Positions 1-10,164 of a stretch of 64,000 nt of DNA are shown here, piece by piece; positions within the stretch are counted from its first letter, which is position 1; every line of letters starts with the position of its first letter. Source of the stretch: Halopseudomonas xinjiangensis (GTDB taxonomy: Bacteria > Pseudomonadota > Gammaproteobacteria > Pseudomonadales > Pseudomonadaceae); the NCBI RefSeq assembly GCF_900104945.1, contig NZ_LT629736.1:3003001-3067000 (forward strand), given 5' to 3'. The translations under genes were made by a program, and so were the position numbers. The notes below the pieces were generated by a model. It saw only the letters and a program-made list of their open reading frames with translations, was not told the origin of the DNA and ran no database searches.

Positions 1-1
1 T

Positions 2-94
2 CAGCAGACTCGCCGACCGAAGCCGATTCCGGCGACATTCCGTGAGGCAGTGAAAGGCTATGAGCGGACCGCGCCGGAGGATGCGGCGAAGTAG
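2..94 (+). CDS. C-terminal end of an unidentified protein (5' truncated)
   Basis: An open frame enters from the left edge and ends at TAG 92-94. It gives about 30 residues, basic then acidic, ending in ERTAPEDAAK. It converges with the DUF4124 gene that ends at 112. The tail does not resemble ArgB, which lies near pyrE in some Pseudomonas. The fragment is too short to assign, and it could be non-coding. Confidence 0.4.
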   Translation, partial: QQTRRPKPIPATFREAVKGYERTAPEDAAK

Positions 95-111
95 CCGCTC
101 GGCGCATCCGG

Positions 112-714
112 CTACTGAGGCTGAAGGTCGCCGATCAGCGCGACCAGCCGATCCCGTTGACGGGCAAAGGCCTGATTGACGTCGATAATCTCATCGCGCT
201 TGCTGGCGATCATCCGCTGCAGACGCAGCACTTCAGCGTCCACACCGCTCAATTCACTGATCAGCTGCGGATCGACCTGGCGGCCCGCACGCTCTTGGGC
301 AGCGGCACGCGCCTGCAGCTCGTCACGCTGATCGCGCAATGCGGCGATGTTGCCTTCAGTCGTGGTGATGAGGTTTTCGATCTGGGTGATCTGCCGCTGG
401 TGCGCTCGATCAAGATCGGTCGGGCTACTGTAGAGGCGCAGCAAGGTGGCATCGGAAGCGCGCTGACGTTCCTGATCGGCCCGAGCCCGACGAGTCGCTT
501 CTCGCTCTTCGCGGGTCGGCGCGGCGGGGATCACCTGCTTCACTCGGCCCTGGGCGTCGAGCACTTCGTAGCCGCGACTGACGAATTCAGCCGGCACGCG
601 GCTATCGAGAACGGTTGTCCCTCGGTCGTCGACGTAGCGATAGAGCTCCGCCTGCGCCAGAGCGGGCAGACTGCCCAACAGACCGAGACCTACCCAGCAC
701 AGCAGCTTGCGCAT
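112..714 (-). CDS. DUF4124-type exported coiled-coil protein
   Basis: This is a 200-residue protein of unknown function. The start at 714 is preferred over upstream in-frame starts because it opens directly into a signal peptide, MRKLLCWVGLG...ALAQA, with cleavage before ELYRYVDDRG. The mature N terminus has the short DUF4124 pattern (LYRYVDDRGTTVLDSRVP). Residues from about 70 to the end are rich in R, E, Q and A and look like a long coiled coil. A periplasmic location is inferred. It lies just downstream of pyrE on the same strand, so it may be co-transcribed with it. Confidence 0.8.
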   Translation of the reverse strand: MRKLLCWVGLGLLGSLPALAQAELYRYVDDRGTTVLDSRVPAEFVSRGYEVLDAQGRVKQVIPAAPTREEREATRRARADQERQRASDATLLRLYSSPTDLDRAHQRQITQIENLITTTEGNIAALRDQRDELQARAAAQERAGRQVDPQLISELSGVDAEVLRLQRMIASKRDEIIDVNQAFARQRDRLVALIGDLQPQ

Positions 715-757
715 AATCCGGATACCCCATCCTGGAGCCTGACGCTCATGGTCTAAT

Positions 758-1402
758 TCAAATTCCGTACTGCGCCCGATACGCCTGCACGGCAGGCAAG
801 TGGTGACGCAGCTCGGCATCCTCTTCGAGGAACGACAGGACCTGGGTAAGCGACACGATGCTGATCACCGGAATACCGAAATCACGTTCGACTTCCTGGA
901 TGGCCGACAGCTGACCCTGGCCACGCTCTTCTCGATTCAACGCGATCATCACAGCGGCCGGAGTAGCTCCGGCGGCGCGGATGATTTCCATCACTTCACG
1001 TACCGCAGTGCCTGCGGTGATCACGTCATCGATGATCAACACCCGACCCTGCAGCGGAGCGCCTACCAGCGATCCGCCTTCGCCATGATCCTTGGCTTCC
1101 TTGCGGTTGAAACAATACGGCAGATTGCGATCGAAGCTTTCCGCCAGTGCTACCGAAGTAACGGCTGCAAGCGGAATTCCTTTATAGGCCGGTCCGAAAA
1201 TAACGTCCACTTCGTCCAGTTCGCTATGGATGAAAGCCTGCGCGTAGTAACGCGCCAACCGTCCAAGCGAGGTACCGTCATTGAACAGCCCCGCATTGAA
1301 AAAGTACGGACTTTTGCGGCCGGATTTGAGGGTGAACTCGCCGAAGCGCAGGACGTCCCGATCAAGCGCAAAACGAATGAACTCTCGTTGATATTCTTGC
1401 AT
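758..1402 (-). CDS. pyrE: Orotate phosphoribosyltransferase
   Basis: PyrE converts orotate and PRPP to orotidine 5'-monophosphate in pyrimidine synthesis in the cytosol. The start at 1402 ([14 protein letters not shown]) gives 214 residues, the normal family length. An upstream in-frame start at 1444 would add 14 atypical residues. The PRPP-binding loop [13 protein letters not shown] and the segments [16 protein letters not shown] and [11 protein letters not shown] are intact. It is divergent from crc with about 70 bp between starts, the pyrE-crc arrangement known from Pseudomonas. Confidence 0.97.
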   Translation of the reverse strand: MQEYQREFIRFALDRDVLRFGEFTLKSGRKSPYFFNAGLFNDGTSLGRLARYYAQAFIHSELDEVDVIFGPAYKGIPLAAVTSVALAESFDRNLPYCFNRKEAKDHGEGGSLVGAPLQGRVLIIDDVITAGTAVREVMEIIRAAGATPAAVMIALNREERGQGQLSAIQEVERDFGIPVISIVSLTQVLSFLEEDAELRHHLPAVQAYRAQYGI

Positions 1403-1471
1403 CCCACCCTCGTCTAACAAAAAACCCGCAAGCTCGGTTATCATACACGCTCGATTTCAGGGGAGCCATGC

Positions 1472-2251
1472 ATGCGAATAATCAGTCTGAATCTCAATGG
1501 CGTCGAGGCCGCTTCGGCCCGGGGTCTGTTCGACTGGCTACGCACGCAGGATGCCGATGTCATCTGCCTGCAGGACATTCGCGTTACCGCCCCCGAATTG
1601 GAGCAGGACCCGTACTGGATCGACGGTTACTGGCAGTACTGCTTCGAGGCGGAAGTGCCCAGCCAGGGTGGCGTTGCCATCTACACCAAGATTCAGCCGA
1701 AGGCGATCATCATGGGGCTCGGCTTCGAGCTGGCCGACCGTTACGGGCGCTTCATCCAGGCCGACTTCGACAAGGTCAGTATCGGCTGCCTGCTGCTGCC
1801 TTCCGGACGCAACGGCGATGCCGACCTGAACCAGAAATTCAAGTTCATGAACGAGTTCACCGGCTATCTGAACAAGCAGCGCCGCAAGCGCCGTGAATTC
1901 ATCTACTGCGGCTCGCTGCATGTGGCGCATCTGAAACTGGATGTGAAGAACTGGCGGGACTGTCAGCATCAGCCGGGGTTCATGGCGCCGGAACGGGCCT
2001 GGATGGACGAGATATTCGGCAACATGGGTTATGTCGATGCGCTGCGCGAGGTCACCCGCGAGTCGGATCTATACAGCTGGTGGCCGGACAGCGAGCAAGC
2101 CCAGGATCTCAATCTCGGGCTGCGCTTCGACTACCAGTTCCTTACCCCGGGCCTGCGACGCTTCGTGAAGAATGCACAGATTCCGCGCAAGGTCCGCTTC
2201 TCCGAACACGCGCCAGTCATCATCGACTATGACTGGACGCTGAGCATCTAA
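1472..2251 (+). CDS. crc: Catabolite repression control protein Crc
   Basis: The 259-residue protein has the exonuclease III/endonuclease-phosphatase fold (MRIISLNLNGVEAA, VICLQDIRV) of the pseudomonad Crc protein. From family knowledge, Crc has no significant nuclease activity. It works with Hfq on A-rich mRNA sites to repress secondary carbon-source genes, and is countered by CrcZ-type RNAs. The start at 1472 follows AGGGGAG at a good distance; another ATG at 1468 is in a different frame. Its position divergent from pyrE and near rph supports the call over plain ExoIII. Confidence 0.96.
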   Translation: MRIISLNLNGVEAASARGLFDWLRTQDADVICLQDIRVTAPELEQDPYWIDGYWQYCFEAEVPSQGGVAIYTKIQPKAIIMGLGFELADRYGRFIQADFDKVSIGCLLLPSGRNGDADLNQKFKFMNEFTGYLNKQRRKRREFIYCGSLHVAHLKLDVKNWRDCQHQPGFMAPERAWMDEIFGNMGYVDALREVTRESDLYSWWPDSEQAQDLNLGLRFDYQFLTPGLRRFVKNAQIPRKVRFSEHAPVIIDYDWTLSI

Positions 2252-2383
2252 CACAAACGGCAAACGTAACGAGCCTCGCCGCGTTTCCAGGCCAGGCATG
2301 CCGCTCGCTGACGACGATCGTGGCAAGACTGCCTCCCGCAGGGGCAGCTTGCCCGCTGGTAGCTCGTAGCTTGTCGCCCGGGT

Positions 2384-2758
2384 TTACTTGATGATCCGCC
2401 AGCAGAACGGGTAGCGGTACGCCTGCCCCTCGTTGGCCTTGATCGCCGCAATGATCATCAGCACCACCGCACCGATGGCCACGACCCAGATCAGCAGCAA
2501 GCCGATGACGATCAGCATCAGGAGCAGACAGATCAACGCGGCGATGGTGACCGTGATCTGGAAGTTGAGCGCTTCCTTGCCCTGGTCATCGATGAACGGA
2601 TGCTGATCCTTCTTCAGTTGCCAGACCAGCAACGGCCCGATCAGATTGCCCATCGGAATCAGGCAACCGAGAAAGCCGCTGAGATGGGCGAACAACGCCC
2701 ACTTGCGCGCTTCGGGATCGGGGGTGATAAGCGGGGATTGCTCCAGTTCGTCTGTCAT
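2384..2758 (-). CDS. DUF4870-like small membrane protein
   Basis: A 124-residue protein that starts MTDELEQSP and has hydrophobic segments at about residues 25-48 and 68-110, including the stretch LICLLLMLIVIGLLLIWVVA. The motif HPFIDDQGKEALNFQ between them is typical of DUF4870/TIC20-like proteins. The upstream in-frame start at 2905 was rejected because it runs back into rph. Function is unknown. It lies between crc and rph, where a small transmembrane protein also sits in P. aeruginosa (recalled synteny). Confidence 0.85.
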   Translation of the reverse strand: MTDELEQSPLITPDPEARKWALFAHLSGFLGCLIPMGNLIGPLLVWQLKKDQHPFIDDQGKEALNFQITVTIAALICLLLMLIVIGLLLIWVVAIGAVVLMIIAAIKANEGQAYRYPFCWRIIK

Positions 2759-2822
2759 ATGCGCTCTGTCCTTCGGTAGGCTTTCGTTATGAGGCCGGCC
2801 CGGAAGCATCCCCTCGGTGCGC

Positions 2823-3545
2823 CTAGTCTTCCAGCGCAGCCGCCTGCATGGCGAACAGCTGCTCGATTCCCTGCCTGGCCAGCGCCAGCATAGCATTGAG
2901 TTCATCGGCGCTGAACGGGGCTGCTTCGGCAGTGCCCTGAACTTCGATGAAGCCGCCCTTGTCGGTCATGACCACGTTGAGGTCGGTGTCGGCTGCCGAA
3001 TCTTCCAGATAATCCAGATCCAGCACCGGCTCGCCCTGGTAGATGCCGACCGACACCGCGGCGATCATCTGCACGGCTGGCACCTTCTTGATCGACCCAC
3101 GCTTTTTCAGCACGCGCAGCGCATCGACCAGCGCCACGCAGGCACCGGTGATGGAAGCGGTACGGGTACCACCGTCGGCCTGGATGACATCGCAATCCAG
3201 GTGGATGGTGTTCTCTCCGATGCTGCGCAGATCGACCGCTGCGCGCAAGGAACGGCCGATGAGTCGCTGAATCTCCAGCGTACGCCCGCCCTGCTTGCCC
3301 TTGCTCGCTTCACGCTGCATGCGCTCACCCGTGGCGCGCGGCAGCATGCCGTACTCGGCGGTGATCCAGCCCTGGCCCGACCCCCGCAGGAAGCGTGGCA
3401 CGCCCGCCTCGACGCTGGCGGTGCAGATGACCTTGGTGTCGCCGAACTCCACCAGCACCGAACCCTCGGCATGCTTGGTGTAGCCGCGGGTGATGGTCAC
3501 CTGGCGCATCTGGTCGGCTTCGCGGCCGCTGGGTCGTTTGCTCAT
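2823..3545 (-). CDS. rph: Ribonuclease PH
   Basis: RNase PH trims tRNA 3' ends by phosphorolysis. The 240-residue frame ([21 protein letters not shown]) has the family motifs [31 protein letters not shown] and [14 protein letters not shown], and a phosphate-binding GTAEAAPFS segment. A second Met lies one codon upstream at 3548 and cannot be excluded. It is divergent from yicC with about 125 bp between, the usual rph/yicC pairing in gammaproteobacteria. Confidence 0.97.
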   Translation of the reverse strand: MSKRPSGREADQMRQVTITRGYTKHAEGSVLVEFGDTKVICTASVEAGVPRFLRGSGQGWITAEYGMLPRATGERMQREASKGKQGGRTLEIQRLIGRSLRAAVDLRSIGENTIHLDCDVIQADGGTRTASITGACVALVDALRVLKKRGSIKKVPAVQMIAAVSVGIYQGEPVLDLDYLEDSAADTDLNVVMTDKGGFIEVQGTAEAAPFSADELNAMLALARQGIEQLFAMQAAALED

Positions 3546-3670
3546 CATGAATCCTTGTGTACTGCGTGTATGTGGCCGCCAGTATACGCGACCAGACCCG
3601 ACCCGGCTGTACCCGCTTCAAGCCGCAGGAGTACAATGCCGCCACATGGAACAGGACGATGAGGCCAATG

Positions 3671-4537
3671 ATGGTGTACAGCATGACCGCTTTCTCTCGC
3701 TGCGAACTCAGCACGGACCGGGGCAACCTGGCGTGGGAGATGCGCTCGGTCAACCATCGTTATCTCGAGCCTAGCCTGCGCCTGCCGGAGGCGTTCCGCG
3801 AACTGGAAGGCCCGCTGCGGGAGCGGCTGCGCAAGCAGCTCGGCCGGGGCAAGGTCGAATGTACGCTGCGTTTCAATCCCACCGCCGCGGGCGGTGCCCG
3901 ACTCGACCTCAATCAGCCTCTGGTGGACCAGCTTATCGCTGCCGCGCAGCAGCTGAGCCTCAATATGGTCAATCCGGCGCGGGTCAATCCGCTGGAGCTG
4001 CTTGCCTGGCCGGGTGTACTGACCAGCTCCGAGCCGGATGACAACGGGCTCATCCAGCAGGCTCGCAAGCTCTTCGATCGCGCATTGCAGGAGTTGATCG
4101 AGCAGCGCGCGCGTGAAGGCGCCGAGATGCGCAAGCTGCTCGAGGAAAGGCTGGACGCCATCGCCGAGCGCGTGGCAACCCTGCGCGAAATGATGCCGCA
4201 GCTGCTGGTCGCGCACCGGCAGAAACTCCTCGATCGCATCGCCGAGACCGGGCTGGACGTGGACAGTCAGCGCATCGAGCAGGAAGTCGTCCTGCTGGCG
4301 CAAAAGATCGACGTGGCCGAAGAACTTGATCGCCTCGATACGCACGTCGCCGAAACTCGCAGGATTCTCGCCGGTGGCGAGGCGATGGGACGCCGGCTGG
4401 ACTTCCTCATGCAGGAATTCAATCGCGAGGCCAATACGCTCGGCTCGAAGGCCATCGATACGCGCAGCACCCAGGCGGCAGTCGATCTCAAGGTGTATAT
4501 CGAACAGATGCGCGAGCAGGTTCAGAATATCGAATGA
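3671..4537 (+). CDS. yicC: YicC family endoribonuclease
   Basis: A 288-residue protein starting MVYSMTAFSRCE, the canonical YicC start; upstream in-frame starts back to 3557 lie in the rph/yicC intergenic region and were rejected. It contains the YicC N-terminal domain (WEMRSVNHRYLEPSLRLPE) and the C-terminal DUF1732 segment (GRRLDFLMQEFNREANTLGSK). Members are metal-dependent endoribonucleases. It lies between rph and the nucleotidase gene; in many pseudomonads it is followed by gmk. Confidence 0.95.
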   Translation: MVYSMTAFSRCELSTDRGNLAWEMRSVNHRYLEPSLRLPEAFRELEGPLRERLRKQLGRGKVECTLRFNPTAAGGARLDLNQPLVDQLIAAAQQLSLNMVNPARVNPLELLAWPGVLTSSEPDDNGLIQQARKLFDRALQELIEQRAREGAEMRKLLEERLDAIAERVATLREMMPQLLVAHRQKLLDRIAETGLDVDSQRIEQEVVLLAQKIDVAEELDRLDTHVAETRRILAGGEAMGRRLDFLMQEFNREANTLGSKAIDTRSTQAAVDLKVYIEQMREQVQNIE

Positions 4538-4684
4538 TCCCCGCGGCGCCGGACGCCCGCTGAGCTCCGGCCGTCTCGCCCCCCTTTCCTGCCGCCCTGC
4601 CCTGCGGAACGCCTGAGGCGTCATCTCGTCCAACGTGGCAACGGCGCTCCCGCCGATCCGTCATCGACATGCAGGTGAACCAAC

Positions 4685-5635
4685 ATGCGCGATACCCGAC
4701 GCCTCGAACGCTACGACAGCTCGGTCAACCAATACACCCTGGCAATCATTACCGACGAGGATCACGCCTCTCAGGTCGAGCTGGACGATGGTCAGGTGGC
4801 CTGGAGCTCCACGCTGCGCTACGACCGCCTGTTTCGCCATGCGCCGGACGCCTCTGGCCAGGCACGCTTCGGATTCGAGGAGATCCCCGCCGAACAGGGG
4901 GGCGAGCACCAGCTGATCAGCCTGGTGTCCGAAGGCGGGCGCGGCGCAGAATTTTCCGAGCTGGTGCTGTTCGGCAGCCGCTTGGTTACATTCGACGATC
5001 GCACCGGGCTGGTCTGCGAGATCCGCGACGAGAACAAGCTGATACCCAGGCAGATCCTCATGACCGGCAGCGGCGACGAGCGCTTCAAGGGCTTCAAGAG
5101 CGAATGGGCGACGCTCTACGGCGATCAGCTGGTGATTGGTAGTCACGGGAAGAAGCCCGAGGAAGAATGGGTGAAGATACTCGAAGGGGACTACGGGCTG
5201 GCCAGCGTCGACTGGAGCGAGCGCTATCAGCGGATGCGCGAGGCGCTGGGTGTCGGCGATCACGGCTATGTGATTCACGAAGCTGCGGAATGGCACCCGT
5301 ACCGCCGTGAATGGCTGTTCTTCCCGCGCAAGGTGTCGAGCCAACCCTTCGATGAGGCCATCGACGAGACCGAGTGCGGCTCGAACCTGCTGGTGATCGC
5401 CAACGAAGATTTCAGCGACATACGAACCCTGACCGTGGGCACCTGCTATCCGGACCGCGGCGTTTCGTCCTTCAAGATTCTGCCCGGGCATCCAAACGAA
5501 TGCGTGGCGCTGAAAAGCGTCGAAGTCGGCGAGCGCACCGAGAGCTACCTGTTCTGCTTCAACCTCGACGGCGAGGTGCTGCAAGAGGACCTGTTCATCG
5601 GCGACTACAAGTGCGAGGGCGTGGAGATTCTCTGA
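4685..5635 (+). CDS. Apyrase-family (CANT1-like) calcium-dependent nucleotidase
   Basis: The 316-residue protein matches the animal soluble calcium-activated nucleotidase family (Pfam Apyrase, human CANT1) along its whole length, judged from recalled family sequence. Matching blocks are ELVLFGSRLVTFDDRTG, KGFKSEWATLYGDQLVIG, EEWVKILEGDYG, GYVIHEAAEWHPYRREWLFF, GVSSFKILPGHPNECVALKS and CEGVEIL near the C terminus. The family is a five-bladed beta propeller that hydrolyses nucleoside di- and triphosphates. No signal peptide is visible, so a cytosolic location is inferred. The start has AGGTGA eight bases upstream. It interrupts the yicC-gmk neighbourhood. Confidence 0.85.
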   Translation: MRDTRRLERYDSSVNQYTLAIITDEDHASQVELDDGQVAWSSTLRYDRLFRHAPDASGQARFGFEEIPAEQGGEHQLISLVSEGGRGAEFSELVLFGSRLVTFDDRTGLVCEIRDENKLIPRQILMTGSGDERFKGFKSEWATLYGDQLVIGSHGKKPEEEWVKILEGDYGLASVDWSERYQRMREALGVGDHGYVIHEAAEWHPYRREWLFFPRKVSSQPFDEAIDETECGSNLLVIANEDFSDIRTLTVGTCYPDRGVSSFKILPGHPNECVALKSVEVGERTESYLFCFNLDGEVLQEDLFIGDYKCEGVEIL

Positions 5636-5658
5636 GGCCGGAGCAGCCGACAAACGAG

Positions 5659-7602
5659 TCAGGTAGCGAACTCGCCCAGGATGCCCATGGCCTTCTCCAC
5701 GCTGGCCGCCAGCTGCTCGGCGCTCGCCTGGCTTTCACTGGCATGCGCCTGTGTCGAGCCGGCCAGGGCGCGAATCGTTTCGATGTTGCCGTTGATGTCG
5801 GCTGCGGCGCGGCGCTGTTGCTCGGCGGCCGCGGCGATCTGCAGATTCATCGTGGTCATGGTGCGGAACGCTTCGGTGATGCAGTCCAGCTCCGCGCCGG
5901 ATGCCCTGGCGCTGTCGACGCTATGCAGTCTGTTCCGTTCAGCCTGCTCCATCGCACTGACCGTTTCGCGAGTAGCCTCCTGTAGCGCGATGATGGTGAG
6001 TTCGACCTGCTCGGTCGCCCGCCGGGTCCGCGCCGCCAGGGCACGAACTTCCTCGGCTACTACCGAAAACCCACGCCCCTGCTCTCCTGCCCTGGCGGCC
6101 TCGATGGCCGCGTTCAACGCCAGCAGATTGGTCTGGTCGGACACGCTCTGGATCACGTCGATCACCGCGCCGATATCACGGCTATAGGTTCCCAGCCGCT
6201 CGACCACGCCGTGCACTGCACTGAAGCTGGACGACAACTCGGAAATCGACGCCACGGTCTGATCCACGACCTGCTTGCCCAGCTTGGCCCGTTGCTCCGA
6301 TTCCAGGGCCGTGGCGGAACCCGATTCAGCGCTGGCCGCGACGCTGCCCGCGGCATCGCTCATCTCAGCCATGGCGCGGGCCAGCTGTTCCACCTCGGCC
6401 AGTTGCTCGTCCATGTGCTCCGACGCCCGCGCGCTGGCCGCCTTCGATTGACGGGACTGCTCCGAGACCGCGCCGACCTGCTGCTCAAGCACCACGAAAC
6501 TGCCATGCAGCTTCTCGATGATGCGGTTGAACGATCGCGCCAGCGCGGCAAGCTCGTCATTGCCACGCACCGGCAGCGCCGCCTTCAGGTCACCGCTGCC
6601 CTGGGCGATGGCGCTCAGCCCGACGACGACCTGGTTGATGCGCCTGGTCAGGCTGCGACCCAGCGCGAAGCTGATCAGCACGACCAGGGCGACGATGGCA
6701 ACCGCAGCCATGATCAACTGGCTGACGGTTCGATCAGCCTGCGCGATCAGCTGCGCCTGCTGAGTCATCAACATGGCGTTCACCGCCTCTTCGAGCCTGG
6801 CGATACTCTTCAGCGCCAGGTCGAAGTTCAGCGCGAACGCGGCAGGATTGGTTTCGCTTGCCAGGAGCTGTTCTTTATCAGCGGCAATGCTCGCGGTCAG
6901 CGCCTGCAGGTCGGTCAGCACGGTTTGCTGCTCGGCCGACAGCTCTGCCAGCCCGGTGCTGCCAGCCTCGACGTGCTTCAGGCCCTTGCGCAAGCTGTAA
7001 CGTGAATCGCTCATCGCGACCAGCACGGCGCCTTCCACCAGGCGCCCATAGTTCGCCGCAAGTTCGGCGAGAGGAAGCGTATCCACCAGCGCGCCGCCGA
7101 GGGCAGGTAAGGAAGCCGACAGGCTCGCTTGCAGCGGCAACCGCTGTACGCTCAGGTCACGCATGACCTGATAGATGCCTTCCGCTCCTTGTGCGTTGAC
7201 GCGGATCTGCTGCAGCAGGTCGCCCATCGTTTGTTCCTGCTCGCCTTCCTGCCCCGGCTTGACATCGAGGAACGCAGAGAGCGGAAGGGTCTTGAACGCC
7301 GCCCAGCGCGGCGCATCGAGCGCGTCCAGGCGCTCGCCAAGTAGCAGGAACTGCGCCTCGGTACGAGCGATGAAATTCTGCAGATCGGCCTCGGTGCGTG
7401 CGCTGGTCAGCTGATACCCGAGCAGGCTCACCTCACGTAGCGACTCGCCCGCCTTGACGGTCGCCTTGTAGAAGTCGACCGAGGCGGTGTACTCGGACTC
7501 CAGCGTGCGCGTCAGCGAACGCATATTGTGCAGGGTGAGCAGGACCTGGAAACTCAGGCCGAGAACGCAGACAGCGATGATAAGAGTCAGGACACGCTTC
7601 AT
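5659..7602 (-). CDS. Methyl-accepting chemotaxis protein
   Basis: A 647-residue chemoreceptor. It has a membrane segment at residues 4-24, a periplasmic helical ligand domain to about 290, a second membrane segment at 296-315 ([19 protein letters not shown]), a HAMP domain at about 316-370, and a cytoplasmic signalling helix bundle. The highly conserved tip [20 protein letters not shown] is present, so it should couple to CheA/CheW. The ligand is unknown. It is a single gene with no che genes nearby. Confidence 0.95.
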   Translation of the reverse strand: MKRVLTLIIAVCVLGLSFQVLLTLHNMRSLTRTLESEYTASVDFYKATVKAGESLREVSLLGYQLTSARTEADLQNFIARTEAQFLLLGERLDALDAPRWAAFKTLPLSAFLDVKPGQEGEQEQTMGDLLQQIRVNAQGAEGIYQVMRDLSVQRLPLQASLSASLPALGGALVDTLPLAELAANYGRLVEGAVLVAMSDSRYSLRKGLKHVEAGSTGLAELSAEQQTVLTDLQALTASIAADKEQLLASETNPAAFALNFDLALKSIARLEEAVNAMLMTQQAQLIAQADRTVSQLIMAAVAIVALVVLISFALGRSLTRRINQVVVGLSAIAQGSGDLKAALPVRGNDELAALARSFNRIIEKLHGSFVVLEQQVGAVSEQSRQSKAASARASEHMDEQLAEVEQLARAMAEMSDAAGSVAASAESGSATALESEQRAKLGKQVVDQTVASISELSSSFSAVHGVVERLGTYSRDIGAVIDVIQSVSDQTNLLALNAAIEAARAGEQGRGFSVVAEEVRALAARTRRATEQVELTIIALQEATRETVSAMEQAERNRLHSVDSARASGAELDCITEAFRTMTTMNLQIAAAAEQQRRAAADINGNIETIRALAGSTQAHASESQASAEQLAASVEKAMGILGEFAT

Positions 7603-7750
7603 GACGGGGCTCGCAGCGACGGCCGGCAGCGCAGCTCGCTTACCGGCGAAAAATCCGTGTCTCGCTCGCCTCCGGATAATCTCGGCAAGGGACGGTCAAA
7701 GCGTATCGCCGCAATGTTGCAGTGCCATTACCGAAAAGTGACACCCCGAC

Positions 7751-9013
7751 TCAGCAGAGACTTAGAGTCCGCTCCGCGAGCTGTCTAACCCGAGCCTTGT
7801 CCTCGTCGAGCTGCAATGCCCGCTCGGCTCGCAGCAGGGCCAGCCGGGTATGCCGCTGGGCATTGCTGCGGTAGGCACTGCCGTATTGCGCCAGCATGCG
7901 CAGGGCCTCGTGCAGTTTTACCTGCACTTCCATTGTCCCCGCACCGTCGCGGGCGATGGGCGTGAACATTTCGTCGAACAGATCGCCCAGTTCGGTAGGC
8001 GGAACGTGTACCCGGCGGCGCTGCATCGTACCGAGCGGACCAAGCTCCTCGCCTTCGGACCAGTAGGTCAGCACCCGCACCACGCGTCCGAGCACGTCGA
8101 TCGCGGTACCCTGATCGTTGACGCCGGGAGACAGCGCGCGCGAGGCGATATCCGACATCACCGCCATTCCGTAGCGAGGGTCCTGATCGAACGACCGCTC
8201 CTTCCCCAGGGTGAAGCACTGACAGACATCTTTCGACACCTCCTCACATGGCGGCATGATCCAGGCCAGCGGCTCCGGCCGGTGCACAAAGCTTCCCGGC
8301 GGACTGGTGATGTAAACCTGCCCCTGATTCTCGCAGGCCCATTCATCCAGCCCCTGAATATCGATATGCATCACGTAGCCCACCTGGTCCGGGTAGACCG
8401 GCGTCGCTTCGGGAGGGATTTCCGTGTGCGGATCGAACAGTATGCTGGTACCCGCCGAGGGATGATCCACACGGCTGCAAATCGCCCTGACAATGGCGGC
8501 TTCGACTCGCTCAGTGGTGTCTGCCATCTGACCGAAGCTGGAAAGATGCTCGATCCAGCGCAGCATGGTGATGGCGATGAGCGCGACGACCAGCAGGCTG
8601 AAGAGAAACAGGACCAGTCGCCCGCGGGTGCCGTAGACCTCGGTATGCAGGGCGATGATGCCCACCAGCGAGAACAGGAAAGATCCAAGGAAAGTGCCGA
8701 GCACGTTCTGCGTGGTGGTGTCCTGCATGAGCAGACGGGTGGCACGCGGCGCGATGTTTGCTGTAGCGGAACCGTACGCCGACACCATTACCGTCAAGGA
8801 AAACGTGGTAACCGCCAGCATGCTGGTCGCGAGGATATCGAGAATGTCATTGACGGCCTCGGCCCCGAGATCCATCGGCGCCTCGCCCGGATAGAGTCGC
8901 TCCGCGGCAATCGCCAGCAGTGCCGCTCCGACGCCTAGCAGGGCGAACAACGAAGCCCGTATCCACAATGTGCGGCCGATCTGTGCCAACAACCACTGCC
9001 ATTTCGAAATCAT
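7751..9013 (-). CDS. DUF2254 family membrane protein
   Basis: A 420-residue protein with four hydrophobic segments in the first 165 residues and a soluble C-terminal part. The segment LATSMLAVTTFSLTVMVSAYGSATANIAPRA (roughly residues 60-90) and SRALSPGVNDQGTAIDV are typical of DUF2254. Function is unknown. It is divergent from gmk. Confidence 0.88.
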   Translation of the reverse strand: MISKWQWLLAQIGRTLWIRASLFALLGVGAALLAIAAERLYPGEAPMDLGAEAVNDILDILATSMLAVTTFSLTVMVSAYGSATANIAPRATRLLMQDTTTQNVLGTFLGSFLFSLVGIIALHTEVYGTRGRLVLFLFSLLVVALIAITMLRWIEHLSSFGQMADTTERVEAAIVRAICSRVDHPSAGTSILFDPHTEIPPEATPVYPDQVGYVMHIDIQGLDEWACENQGQVYITSPPGSFVHRPEPLAWIMPPCEEVSKDVCQCFTLGKERSFDQDPRYGMAVMSDIASRALSPGVNDQGTAIDVLGRVVRVLTYWSEGEELGPLGTMQRRRVHVPPTELGDLFDEMFTPIARDGAGTMEVQVKLHEALRMLAQYGSAYRSNAQRHTRLALLRAERALQLDEDKARVRQLAERTLSLC

Positions 9014-9069
9014 TTCGCCTTCCCGGTCCCGGTTCAGCTCAATAGACCGGCGAAATGCCGCCAGTGTCC

Positions 9070-9779
<710 letters not shown>

Positions 9780-9843
9780 ACTGTCAGGTCCCGCGCTCCG
9801 GTTGGAGCGCACCCGATTCTCAAGTAAGTTCCGGAGTACACCC

Positions 9844-10101
9844 ATGGCTCGCGTCACCGTTGAAGACTGCCTGGATAACGTAGAAAACCGTTTCGAGCTG
9901 GTCATGCTGGCCACCAAGCGTTCGCGTCAGATCGCCACTGGCGGGAAGGACCCGAAGGTCGCCTGGGAAAATGACAAGCCCACCGTGGTCGCCCTGCGCG
10001 AAATCGCCGCCGGCCTGGTCACCAACGAGATTCTCGCCGAGGAAGCCATTCAGGATCAGCAGGAGCCGCTGTACTCGCTGGAATCCGATCTGGCGGAGTA
10101 A
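9844..10101 (+). CDS. rpoZ: RNA polymerase omega subunit
   Basis: An 85-residue protein starting [17 protein letters not shown], followed by the conserved [12 protein letters not shown] and [15 protein letters not shown] segments. It stabilises beta-prime in RNA polymerase and contributes to a ppGpp site. An upstream in-frame start at 9802 was rejected in favour of the canonical MARVTVEDC start. It is 64 bp after gmk and 63 bp before spoT. Confidence 0.97.
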   Translation: MARVTVEDCLDNVENRFELVMLATKRSRQIATGGKDPKVAWENDKPTVVALREIAAGLVTNEILAEEAIQDQQEPLYSLESDLAE

Positions 10102-10164
10102 GGGCTTGCGCAGGACGTGCGTGCCGCAGGTGATGGCCCGTTCCGCCGGGCTCAGGAGCCTTGC

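Noticed and set aside
3545-4633. A 362-codon frame antisense to yicC
   Set aside because: The yicC product is a clear family member over its full length.
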